Shown here piece by piece: positions 7,664 to 15,532 of a stretch of DNA of 64,000 bases. Under the pieces are notes generated by a model. The model was not told the origin of the DNA, did not search any database, and saw nothing but the letters and a program-made list of their open reading frames with translations. Position numbers and translations under genes: made by a program. The stretch comes from Luteolibacter sp. Y139. GTDB lineage: Bacteria; Verrucomicrobiota; Verrucomicrobiia; Verrucomicrobiales; Akkermansiaceae. Location: the NCBI RefSeq assembly GCF_038066715.1, contig NZ_JBBUKT010000004.1, positions 186,001-250,000 on the forward strand, written 5' to 3'. Each line of letters starts with the position of its first letter. Within the stretch, counting starts at the first letter, position 1.

Positions 7664-7733
7664 AGCCGGAGGTTATCACGGTTATGAAATCATGCCATTG
7701 GAAGAATCGGCGGTTTCCCGGGATGATGGGCGC

Positions 7734-8948
7734 ATGAATCGGGAAGCGGCTTGCACGGGGTTGGAGGAGGTGCGGCTTGATCAGTCGCGGGCGCGCTGGG
7801 CTGCATCGGTGTTGTTCCTGGTGGATGGCGTTGGCTTCGGCACGTGGGCGGCGATGATTCCGTCGGTGAAGCAGAAGTTTGGCCTGAGCGAATCCGGGCT
7901 GAGCATTGTGCTGCTGGCGATCGTGGCGGGCGCGTTGATTTCGATGTCGCTGATTGGCCGGGCGCTGTCGCGGCATGGGAGTCGGACGATGCTTTCGTGG
8001 CTGGCTCCGGGCTATGCGGTGGCGCTGGCTTTGGTCGCGCTTGCGCCGGGTTTCGGATGGCTGCTCGGGGCGGCGATGATTTTCGGGGCGTTCAAGGGCT
8101 CGCTGGACGTATCGGTGAACGCGCAGGCGATCACGATCGAGAATGCCGGGCAGAAGCCGATCATGGCGACCTTTCAGGCGCTGTGGAGTATTGGTGGCTT
8201 GGTCGCGGCGTTGCTAGTGGGGCTCGCTTTGAAGCAGGGAATGGCTCCGCTGGTGATCACGTTGGCGATTGCAGCGGTGTTGCTGATTGCCGCACTGACG
8301 AGTTCGGGTGCGTTGGCGGGAGGTGATGCTTCGCCCGGCAAACGCAAGCGCGGGTTCTCGTTGCCGAATGGCAGGATCCTGCGGGTCGGAGCGCTGGCTT
8401 TCCTGGCGTTGTTCGCGGAAGGTGTGATGATGGACTGGAGTGCGGTGTACACTCGCACGGTGTCCGGTGCAGAGGCGTGGCTGGCGCCGCTGGCCTATGG
8501 GATGTTTTCCCTCTCTATGGCAACTGGCCGGTTCATGGGTGATCGTGTCACGGCGCGGCATGGCGGGCTGGCGGTGTTGCGAGTGAGCGGCTTGCTGACC
8601 TTTGTCGGTCTGTTGCTGATCATTGCGGTGCATCAGTGGCCGGTGACGTTCCTTGGTCTTGGCTTTGCTGGCCTCGGCCTAGCGAACCTAGTGCCGGTGC
8701 TGTTAGGTGCCGGTGGGCGGGCGCATGAGGAGAGCATCGGTCAGGGTGTGGCGATGGTCTCAATGATCGGCTACTTCGGCTTCCTGGCCGGGCCGCCGGC
8801 GATCGGCGGGCTGAGCCACTGGATCGGCTTGCCCGGTGCCTTTGGCGTGGTGGTCGTGTTCGCGCTGCTGCTGGCGGTGTGGGGACCGGGAGTCTTGGGG
8901 AGAGCCTCGGTCAATAGCGGCGGGCCATCAGGATCATCTTCGGACTGA
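7734..8948 (+). CDS. MFS transporter
   Basis: 404 aa with about 12 hydrophobic helices. It shows the MFS loop 2-3 type motif in degenerate form (GRALSRHGSRTML), and FGTWAAMIPSVKQKFGLSESGLSIVLLA at the N-terminus, typical of the FucP/YbjJ-like sugar or drug MFS branch that begins with a GxGxWxxxIPxxK motif (split: DGVGFGTWAAMIPSVKQKF). A second half begins near LRVGALAFLALFAEGVMMDWSAVY. I take ATG 7734 (MNREAA) as start; ATG 7692 is in frame and would add 14 residues. The last 38 nt overlap the convergent acetyltransferase gene. Substrate unknown; the YbjJ-like branch is my recollection. Confidence 0.87.
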   Translation: MNREAACTGLEEVRLDQSRARWAASVLFLVDGVGFGTWAAMIPSVKQKFGLSESGLSIVLLAIVAGALISMSLIGRALSRHGSRTMLSWLAPGYAVALALVALAPGFGWLLGAAMIFGAFKGSLDVSVNAQAITIENAGQKPIMATFQALWSIGGLVAALLVGLALKQGMAPLVITLAIAAVLLIAALTSSGALAGGDASPGKRKRGFSLPNGRILRVGALAFLALFAEGVMMDWSAVYTRTVSGAEAWLAPLAYGMFSLSMATGRFMGDRVTARHGGLAVLRVSGLLTFVGLLLIIAVHQWPVTFLGLGFAGLGLANLVPVLLGAGGRAHEESIGQGVAMVSMIGYFGFLAGPPAIGGLSHWIGLPGAFGVVVVFALLLAVWGPGVLGRASVNSGGPSGSSSD

Positions 8949-9348
8949 CGTAGAAGCCGGCCTTTTCATAGAAGTCCTGAGCAGGGGTTTCGCGAGCGGT
9001 CAGCGTGTAAATGCGATTCACGTTGTCGTTTTGAAGGCGGGCATGCAGTGCCTCCATCAGGCGCGCGCCGATGCCTTCGCCTTGCCGGTCATTCGCGACG
9101 CAGAACTCCAGCAGGTAGTAGTGCTGCTCTTCCTGGTAGCGTTGCCAGTAGCCGAAGGCGAGGGCGGCGATGCCAGTGTCGTCCTCGGCCACCATGCCGA
9201 GGAAGTTCGGCGTCGCGGCGCAATCGGACAGTCGCTGGAGTGAGCTTTCGAGGCTCCAGTTTTCGTCCCAAGGTGCCGCGTTGAAGACCTCGGCAAAGAA
9301 CCGGGAGCAAGCGGACAGATCAGCCGGAGTGGATTCGCGGAAGGTCAT
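8911..9348 (-). CDS. GNAT family N-acetyltransferase
   Basis: 145-aa single-domain acetyltransferase. The acetyl-CoA pyrophosphate-binding signature appears as VANDRQGEGIGARLMEALHARL (core RQGEGIGARL), preceded by beta-4 (HYYLLEFCV) and followed by IYTLTARETPAQDFYEKAGF, with the classic FYEKAGF. Its ATG overlaps the stop of the upstream acetyltransferase by 4 nt, indicating a two-gene operon of related enzymes. The acetyl acceptor is unknown. Confidence 0.88.
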   Translation of the reverse strand: MTFRESTPADLSACSRFFAEVFNAAPWDENWSLESSLQRLSDCAATPNFLGMVAEDDTGIAALAFGYWQRYQEEQHYYLLEFCVANDRQGEGIGARLMEALHARLQNDNVNRIYTLTARETPAQDFYEKAGFYVSPKMILMARRY

Positions 9349-9875
9349 GGGACGAGTGACTTGGAAAGGATCACGCTGCGGTAGTTCGTGGTCGACCAGT
9401 CGGCGTATTGGATGAAGCGGTAGCCGATTTTCTCATACCACTGGATCAGGTGATGCGCTTGCTCGGCGGTATCGAGTGCGAGTTCCCGTCCGCCGCGAGC
9501 GACGGATTCCTTTTCCAACATTTCCATCATGCGCAAGCCGAGGCCGTGACCCTGAAGGCGGGGGCTCACGCCAAACTGGCCGAAGTAAAAGACGCCGGGT
9601 TCGCGATACCATGCGCAGGATGAATTCTCGCCGGCCGTGGGATAGAGCGTGACGGTGGCGATGATCTCTCCGTTCAACTCACCAATAAACGGCACGCCAC
9701 GCTGGAGTCGGCTGAGGGTAGTCTCGTCGCTCTGATGCGTCGCGGTGTAGCGCAGCCCCATTGCGGCGAGCGGCGCGTAGGCTGCGTGCAGGAGCCGGGT
9801 GATCTCCGGGATCGAGTCGTCGTCGCGCAGGCTGCGGAGGATGACTTGATCGATGAGGGGAGCGCCAGTGGCCAT
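9345..9875 (-). CDS. GNAT family N-acetyltransferase
   Basis: 176 aa. The CoA-binding motif is visible as VSPRLQGHGLGLRMMEMLEK and the C-terminal AEQAHHLIQWYEKIGYRFI corresponds to the usual a..A..fYek.GF. FYFGQFGVSPR is the beta-4 strand leading into the motif. First gene of the two-gene acetyltransferase operon. It and its neighbour are only distantly similar, so they are not a recent duplication. Acceptor unknown. Confidence 0.87.
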   Translation of the reverse strand: MATGAPLIDQVILRSLRDDDSIPEITRLLHAAYAPLAAMGLRYTATHQSDETTLSRLQRGVPFIGELNGEIIATVTLYPTAGENSSCAWYREPGVFYFGQFGVSPRLQGHGLGLRMMEMLEKESVARGGRELALDTAEQAHHLIQWYEKIGYRFIQYADWSTTNYRSVILSKSLVP

Positions 9876-10093
9876 CGCGGGGATTTCGGCAGAATCGCGC
9901 CGGACGGTCGATGACTATGATCCCAAACGAGACAGGAGTTGTAAGGGGTGGCCACTACGACAGGGGCATTGAGATGATGCAGCTGTTGGATTCCTGATTC
10001 GGCAAACGGGAAAATTTTCCAACGAGTCAAAAAAACACGGACAAGACAGCATCGGTCCGTAGGGTGGGGCGGCGTTTTTTCCCTCATCCCCAC

Positions 10094-11812
10094 ATGCATG
10101 ACCTCATCCTCACATTCACTGGCGGCCTCGGAGTGGCACTCATCCTTGGCTATATCTCTCACCGGCTGGGACTTTCGCCGATCGTCGGCTACCTGTTAGC
10201 CGGGATCGTGGTGAGCCCGCACACGCCGGGCTACGTGGCGGATCGGCATCTGGCGGAGCAGATGGCGCACATCGGGGTGATCCTGCTGATGTTCGGAGTG
10301 GGACTGCATTTCCATTTCAAGGAGCTGCTGGCGGTGAAGCGGATCGCGGTGCCGGGCGCGATTGTCCAGAGCGCGGTGGCCACGCTGCTGAGCATGCTGG
10401 TCATGCGGGCCTTCGGCTGGTCCTGGACGCAAGGCGCGATCTTCGGCATGGCCATCGCGGTGGCGAGCACGGTGGTGCTCACCCGCATCCTGGTGGATCA
10501 CAAGCACCTGCACACGCCGGTGGGGCACATCGCGATCGGCTGGTTGGTGGTGGAGGATATTTTCACCGTCTTCGTGCTGGTGCTGATCCCCGCGATATTC
10601 GGCGGGGAGGCGACCGGAGCGGGTGCCATCACGATGGCGCTGGTGTGGACCACGCTGAAAATCGGCGCGCTGGTCGCCTTTACCTTCGTGGTGGGTGGCT
10701 GGGCGATCCCGCGACTGCTGACGGGGATCGCGCGGACGGGATCGCACGAGCTTTTCACGCTGGCGATCCTGGTGCTGGCGCTCGGCATCGCGATGGGCGC
10801 GGCGAAGTTCTTCGGCGTATCGATGGAGCTCGGTGCCTTCCTCGCGGGCATGGTCGTGGGCCGCTCGGAATTCAGCAATCGGGCGGCGACCGATGCGCTG
10901 CCGATGAAGGATGCCTTCGCGGTCCTGTTCTTCGTTTCAGTCGGGATGCTCTTCGACTTCAAAGGGCTGCTGGCAGACCCGTGGCTGGCCTTGGCGACGA
11001 TCGGGATCGTGATCGTGGCCAAGCCGCTGGCGGCGATCATCATCACCTCGGTGCTCGGCTATCCGCTGAAGACGGCACTGTCGGTGGGCGCGGTGCTCGC
11101 GCAGATCGGCGAGTTTTCGTTCATCGTCGCCACGCTTGGGATGCAGTACAAGCTGGTGGAGGAAAAGGCGTTCAATGCGCTGGTCGCGACCGCGATCGTT
11201 TCGATCACCTTGGCACCGCTGTTCTATAAATCGGTGGAGCCGATCGAGCGCTGGGTGGCGAAGCGGCCGGCGCTTTGGAGATTCCTCAACCGGCGGGTGG
11301 TCGGGGGGCCTGCGGCCGAGGAAGGCGACGGAATTCACCGTCGTGCGGTGGTGGTGGGCTACGGTCCCGTAGGCCAGACGGTGGTGCGACTGCTGAAGGA
11401 CAATGGTTTCTCGCCGGTGATCGTCGAAATGAACGTCGATACGGTGCGCGAGCTGAATGCCGCCGGGGAAAAGGCCCAGTATGGCGATGCCAGCCATCCG
11501 GCGACGCTCCATGCGGCGGGGACGGAAAAGGCGGACATCCTCGTGCTGAGCGCATCCAGCGTGAACATGGGCTGCGAGGTGATCAAGGAGGCGCGGTCGC
11601 TGAATCCGAAGATCCGGGTGGTGGCCCGGACGTCGTACTTGAAGGAGGCGGACGAGCTGTTGGCGGCGGGCGCGAATGCGGTTTTCTCGGGGGAAGGGGA
11701 GGTGGCGCTGTCGATGACGGAGAGCATTCTGGGCAGTTTCGGGGCGACGCCGGAGCAGATCGAGCGGGAGAGCGAACGGATCCGGCGGGAACTGTTTGCG
11801 CAGGCGGGCTAG
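10094..11812 (+). CDS. ybaL: YbaL/KefB-type monovalent cation:proton antiporter with TrkA-N domain
   Basis: 572-aa CPA2 family antiporter, inner membrane. Residues 1-380 form the Na+/H+ exchanger domain with about 12 helices (LGLSPIVGYLLAGIVVSPHTPG, IGVILLMFGVGLHFHFKELL, MELGAFLAGMVVGRSEF). Residues about 415-530 are a Rossmann TrkA-N/RCK regulatory domain (AVVVGYGPVGQTVVRLLKDNG, YGDASHPATLHAAG). The N-terminus MHDLILTFTGGLGVALILG closely follows E. coli YbaL, so I start at ATG 10094 and not at the in-frame 10064. Expected function is K+ (or Na+) efflux gated by NAD(H) or other ligand. It stands alone; pheS begins 59 nt downstream on the same strand. Confidence 0.92.
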   Translation: MHDLILTFTGGLGVALILGYISHRLGLSPIVGYLLAGIVVSPHTPGYVADRHLAEQMAHIGVILLMFGVGLHFHFKELLAVKRIAVPGAIVQSAVATLLSMLVMRAFGWSWTQGAIFGMAIAVASTVVLTRILVDHKHLHTPVGHIAIGWLVVEDIFTVFVLVLIPAIFGGEATGAGAITMALVWTTLKIGALVAFTFVVGGWAIPRLLTGIARTGSHELFTLAILVLALGIAMGAAKFFGVSMELGAFLAGMVVGRSEFSNRAATDALPMKDAFAVLFFVSVGMLFDFKGLLADPWLALATIGIVIVAKPLAAIIITSVLGYPLKTALSVGAVLAQIGEFSFIVATLGMQYKLVEEKAFNALVATAIVSITLAPLFYKSVEPIERWVAKRPALWRFLNRRVVGGPAAEEGDGIHRRAVVVGYGPVGQTVVRLLKDNGFSPVIVEMNVDTVRELNAAGEKAQYGDASHPATLHAAGTEKADILVLSASSVNMGCEVIKEARSLNPKIRVVARTSYLKEADELLAAGANAVFSGEGEVALSMTESILGSFGATPEQIERESERIRRELFAQAG

Positions 11813-11871
11813 AACTGCCTTTGACTCCGCCTCCGGCAGCGGGTAAGCCCTGCGCCCCGCTTTTCCCTGCC

Positions 11872-12888
11872 ATGAAGGATCAGATCGAAGCCATTCAGGC
11901 CGAGGCACTCGCCCGGATCGCCGCAGCCACCGACGCCCGTGCGCTGGACGACGCTCGCGTCGCCGTGCTCGGGAAAAAAGGCACTCTCACCGAGGTTTCC
12001 GCCGGCATGCGCGACGTTCCGAAGGAGGAAAAGGCCGCGATCGGAGCGCTGCTCAATACCGCCCGGTCCGCGATCACCGCGGCGCTGGAGGAAAAGCAGC
12101 TCGGCCTGCAGGACGCTGCCGACAAGAAGGCACTGGAGGGAATCGATTCCACACTCCCGGCTCGAGCATTGCACCATGGCTCGCTGCACCCACTGACGAT
12201 CCTGCGGCATCAGGCGATTGCGATCCTGCGGCGCATGGGCTTCGCGCTCGCCGAGGGACCGGAGATCGAGGACGAGTTCCACTGCTTCGATGCGCTGAAC
12301 ACGCCCGCCGATCACCCGGCTCGTAACGAAAAGGACACCTTTTACTTCGACTCCGGCAAGCTGCTCCGCACGCACACGTCGTCGGTGCAGGTCCGCACGA
12401 TGGAAGGGCAGAAGCCGCCGGTGCGGATCATCGCTCCCGGATCGGCGTATCGCCGTGACGAAATCGACGCGACCCACCTTTCCGTCTTCAACCAGCTCGA
12501 AGGTCTGTATGTGGACACCGATGTCTCGCTGGGTGACCTGAAGGGCACGTTGGAGTATTTCTTCCAGGAGATGTTCGGCTCCGAAACGGAAGTCCGTTTC
12601 CGACCGCATTTCTTCCCGTTCACCGAGCCGAGCTTCGAGATCGATGTGAAGCTTCATGCGAAGGGACAGGCTCCGCGATGGATCGAGGTCGCCGGCTGCG
12701 GCATGGTCGATCCGGCGGTGTTCGCGCAGATCAATGGGGCGCGCAAGGATGGTGCCTATGATCCTGAGAAGGTGACGGGCTTCGCCTTCGGTATGGGCTT
12801 GGATCGCTTGGCGATGATTCGCTGGGGCATCAAGGACATCCGCCTGCTGATCGAGAACGACGCGCGCTTCCTCAAGCAGTTCGCTTGA
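11872..12888 (+). CDS. pheS: Phenylalanine--tRNA ligase alpha subunit
   Basis: 338 aa, normal bacterial PheS length. An N-terminal coiled-coil (residues 1-90) is followed by the class II catalytic core: motif 2 region with IAPGSAYRRDEIDATHLSVF, FRPHFFPFTEPSFE, and motif 3 GFAFGMGLDRLAMIRWGI near the C-terminus. ATG 11872 gives the expected MKDQIEAIQAEA start; the open frame upstream is a shadow of the antiporter gene. The heterotetramer partner pheT starts 51 nt downstream. Confidence 0.97.
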   Translation: MKDQIEAIQAEALARIAAATDARALDDARVAVLGKKGTLTEVSAGMRDVPKEEKAAIGALLNTARSAITAALEEKQLGLQDAADKKALEGIDSTLPARALHHGSLHPLTILRHQAIAILRRMGFALAEGPEIEDEFHCFDALNTPADHPARNEKDTFYFDSGKLLRTHTSSVQVRTMEGQKPPVRIIAPGSAYRRDEIDATHLSVFNQLEGLYVDTDVSLGDLKGTLEYFFQEMFGSETEVRFRPHFFPFTEPSFEIDVKLHAKGQAPRWIEVAGCGMVDPAVFAQINGARKDGAYDPEKVTGFAFGMGLDRLAMIRWGIKDIRLLIENDARFLKQFA

Positions 12889-12896
12889 TTGAGAGG

Positions 12897-12929
12897 CACC
12901 ACGGAAGGAACACACGGAATACACGGAAA
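12897..12929. repeat. CACGGAA short tandem-like repeat between pheS and pheT
   Basis: Three units built on (A)CACGGAA occur in the 51-nt gap between pheS and pheT: ccACGGAAgg, cACACGGAAt, ACACGGAAat. Similar strings are, as I recall, dispersed in the intergenic DNA of many environmental bacteria. It occupies the position where the pheT ribosome-binding site would lie, and no clear Shine-Dalgarno is present. Confidence 0.5.
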
Positions 12930-12939
12930 TTTTTTGGCT

Positions 12940-15315
12940 ATGAACGTTTCGCTGAATTGGCTTGCGACGCATGTGGATCTCAAGGGGAAGACTCCGGAGG
13001 AGTTGGACCGCTTGCTTACCTTTGCTGGCGTCGAAGTCGAAGGGATCGAGGTGAAGGGCGTGGTGTCGGACAAGATCGTGGTCGCGCAGATCATGGAGGC
13101 CGTGCAGCACCCGAATGCCGACAAGCTGAAGGTGACGAAGGTGGATGCGGGTGAAGGCCAGCTTCGTCAGATCGTTTGCGGCGCGAAGAACTACAAGGTG
13201 GGCGACAAGGTGCCGTGCTGCTTGCCCGGTGCGAATCTGGGTAGCTTCACGATCGGTGAGACGACCATGCGTGGCGTGGAGTCGAAGGGCATGCTTGCGG
13301 CGGCTTCGGAGATCGGACTCGTGGATGCGGAGGACGGGCTGATGATTCTGCCCGAGGATTCGCCGATCGGAAAGCCGGTGAAGGAACTCTTCCATGGCGA
13401 CGTGCTGCTGGAAGTGGAGGTCACTCCGAATCGTCCGGACCTGCTCAGCCACTACGGCATGGCCCGTGAGATGGCGACGCTGCTTGAAGTGCCGCTGGCT
13501 TCTCTGGAAATTCCGGCTCGCGTGGGATTCACTGCCGATGGTGTGAAGATCGAGGCGCTGGATGCGTGCCCGTTCTACACGGCGGTGCGGATTTCCGGCG
13601 TGAAGATTGGCACCAGCCCGGCGTGGCTGGTGGAGCGACTGGAGTCGATCGGGCTGCGTCCGATCAACAACGTGGTCGATATCACCAACTTCGTGTTGCA
13701 CGAGCTGGGTCAGCCGCTGCATGCCTTCGATGCGGCCAAGGTTTCCGGTGCGCTGGTCATTCGCACGGCGAAGGATGGCGAGGAGTTCCTCGCGCTCGAT
13801 GGCCAGACCTATTCGCTGCTCGCCGAGGACTGCGTGATTTCGGACGAAGCTGGCAATGCCCTCGCCCTCGGCGGCGTGATGGGTGGTGCCGACAGCGGTG
13901 TCACTGAGACCACCACGGACATTCTACTGGAGTCGGCGTACTTCACGCCATCCCGCATCCGCCGCACCTCGCGACGCACGGCGCTTTCGTCGGATTCGTC
14001 GTATCGCTTCGAGCGTGGCGTGAACCCGGATGGCGTGCTCGCGGGCTCGGCGCTGGCGGTGAAGCTGATCCTCGAGATCGCCGGTGGCACTGCCGAGGCA
14101 GTCACGATGAAGGCAGGTGAAGCACCCGTGCTGACGAAGCCGGTGGAGCTTGATCTTGCCAAGCTCGACCAACTCACCGGTGCCAGCATTCCGCACGATG
14201 AAGCGGCGACCATTCTCACGCGCCTCGGTCTTTCGAAGAGCGCGGATAACACATGGGCGGTGCCTTCGTTCCGCGCCGACTTGCAGCGTCACATCGATCT
14301 CGTCGAAGAAATCGTGCGCGTGAAGGGACTCGATGCGGTGCCATCGCGCCTGCGCGGAACCTACGTGCCCTCGACTACGGTGGATGCCGCCTACGATGCT
14401 GACATGCGCGTGCGTGAACGCCTCGCCGGCCTCGGCTTCCACGAGTGCCAGACGATCAAGCTGATTTCCGACGCGCAGGTGACGGATGCCCTTCCGCTCA
14501 AGCCGCTGCTTCCCGGTGACACGATTCGCGTGAGCCTGCCGCTCAGTGAGGACCACGCGGTGATGCGCCCGAGCCTGATCCCCGGGCTCGTCGCTTCCGC
14601 CGAGCGCAATGTGCGCCAGGGCAACAAGGCGCTGCGTTTCTTCGAGATCGGCCGCGTCTTCCGCAATGCCGGCGGTGGCAAGGCGAAGGATCTTGAAAGC
14701 GACTCGCTCGGCCTGCTGCTTTCCGGTCACCGGTCGTCCGTCGGCTGGGCGAATCTCGAAGCGGCCGCCGACCTCTACGACCTGAAGGCAATCGTTGCCG
14801 CGCTGGTGCCGACCGCTGCGCTGCAGCTCGTGCCGCGTGCCCGCGAAGGCTTCGCGCTGGCCGCCGATATTCAGGCGGATGGCCAGAACCTCGGCACCTT
14901 TGCGATGCTGTTGCCTTCACGCCAACGTGAGCTGGATGCGCCCACGCCGGTCTTCGTGGCCGAGCTGGATTTACCGAAGCTGCGCAAGTTCGTGGCTGGC
15001 AGCCGTGACATTGCCGAGCTGCCGCAATTCCCGGGCTCGTCACGTGACCTTGCATTGGAAGCACCGGCTACGCTCGCGAATGCCGAGATCGAGCGCGTGC
15101 TGGCGAAGGTGAAGGAGCCACTGCTGACGGGCTTCGAATGCTTCGACGTGTTCCGTGACGAAAGCGGCCAGAAGCTTGCCGCCGATCGCAAGTCGATCGC
15201 GTATCGCATGCACTATCGCGCCGCTGATCGCACGCTGAAGGCGGAGGAAATCGATGCCGCGCACAAGGTGGTGGTCACGGCTCTGACCGGTGGCTTGCCG
15301 GTGAGCCAGCGATGA
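12940..15315 (+). CDS. pheT: Phenylalanine--tRNA ligase beta subunit
   Basis: 791 aa. The N-terminal tRNA-binding (OB) domain contains VVAQIMEAVQHPNADKLKVTKV and IVCGAKNYKVGDKVPCCLPG. The B5 and B3/B4 editing domains are in the middle (VEVTPNRPDLLSHYGMAREM, INNVVDITNFVLHELGQPLHAFD). The C-terminal FDX-ACB anticodon-binding domain ends with SIAYRMHYRAADRTLKAEEI. The start ATG 12940 (MNVSLNWLATHV) is the standard PheT N-terminus. It forms an operon with pheS and ends at a clear terminator (15351-15377). Confidence 0.97.
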   Translation: MNVSLNWLATHVDLKGKTPEELDRLLTFAGVEVEGIEVKGVVSDKIVVAQIMEAVQHPNADKLKVTKVDAGEGQLRQIVCGAKNYKVGDKVPCCLPGANLGSFTIGETTMRGVESKGMLAAASEIGLVDAEDGLMILPEDSPIGKPVKELFHGDVLLEVEVTPNRPDLLSHYGMAREMATLLEVPLASLEIPARVGFTADGVKIEALDACPFYTAVRISGVKIGTSPAWLVERLESIGLRPINNVVDITNFVLHELGQPLHAFDAAKVSGALVIRTAKDGEEFLALDGQTYSLLAEDCVISDEAGNALALGGVMGGADSGVTETTTDILLESAYFTPSRIRRTSRRTALSSDSSYRFERGVNPDGVLAGSALAVKLILEIAGGTAEAVTMKAGEAPVLTKPVELDLAKLDQLTGASIPHDEAATILTRLGLSKSADNTWAVPSFRADLQRHIDLVEEIVRVKGLDAVPSRLRGTYVPSTTVDAAYDADMRVRERLAGLGFHECQTIKLISDAQVTDALPLKPLLPGDTIRVSLPLSEDHAVMRPSLIPGLVASAERNVRQGNKALRFFEIGRVFRNAGGGKAKDLESDSLGLLLSGHRSSVGWANLEAAADLYDLKAIVAALVPTAALQLVPRAREGFALAADIQADGQNLGTFAMLLPSRQRELDAPTPVFVAELDLPKLRKFVAGSRDIAELPQFPGSSRDLALEAPATLANAEIERVLAKVKEPLLTGFECFDVFRDESGQKLAADRKSIAYRMHYRAADRTLKAEEIDAAHKVVVTALTGGLPVSQR

Positions 15316-15350
15316 TTTCTCCGGTTCAGTCTGACAAATCATCGTTCGAG

Positions 15351-15377
15351 AAGCCGGCGCGCGAGTGCCGGCTTTTT
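15351..15377 (+). terminator. Intrinsic terminator after pheT
   Basis: Stem AAGCCGGC (15351-15358) pairs with GCCGGCTT (15366-15373) around a 7-nt loop and runs directly into a T tract. Confidence 0.85.
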
Positions 15378-15532
15378 CGTGCTCAGTTCTGAAGGGCACA
15401 TTGCAAAAAAGAGAGAAACGGGTCGTCGCGCGATGCACCGTTAGTCCCTATTTCAAGCGGTTAGATGCGGTTGAACGCCAATGCCTTGATGTTTCTCAGG
15501 AAGCCCGTAATTTGGGCATCCGAATACCGTCG

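Noticed and set aside
11838-11864. Terminator between ybaL and pheS (AGCGGG / CCCGCT then TTT)
   Set aside because: Short stem, 12-nt loop, weak T tract, and only 8 nt before the pheS start; more likely chance pairing.
11809-13722. 637-codon open frame antisense to pheS/pheT
   Set aside because: Crosses two certain genes and the gap between them; H/R/L-rich translation typical of a GC shadow.
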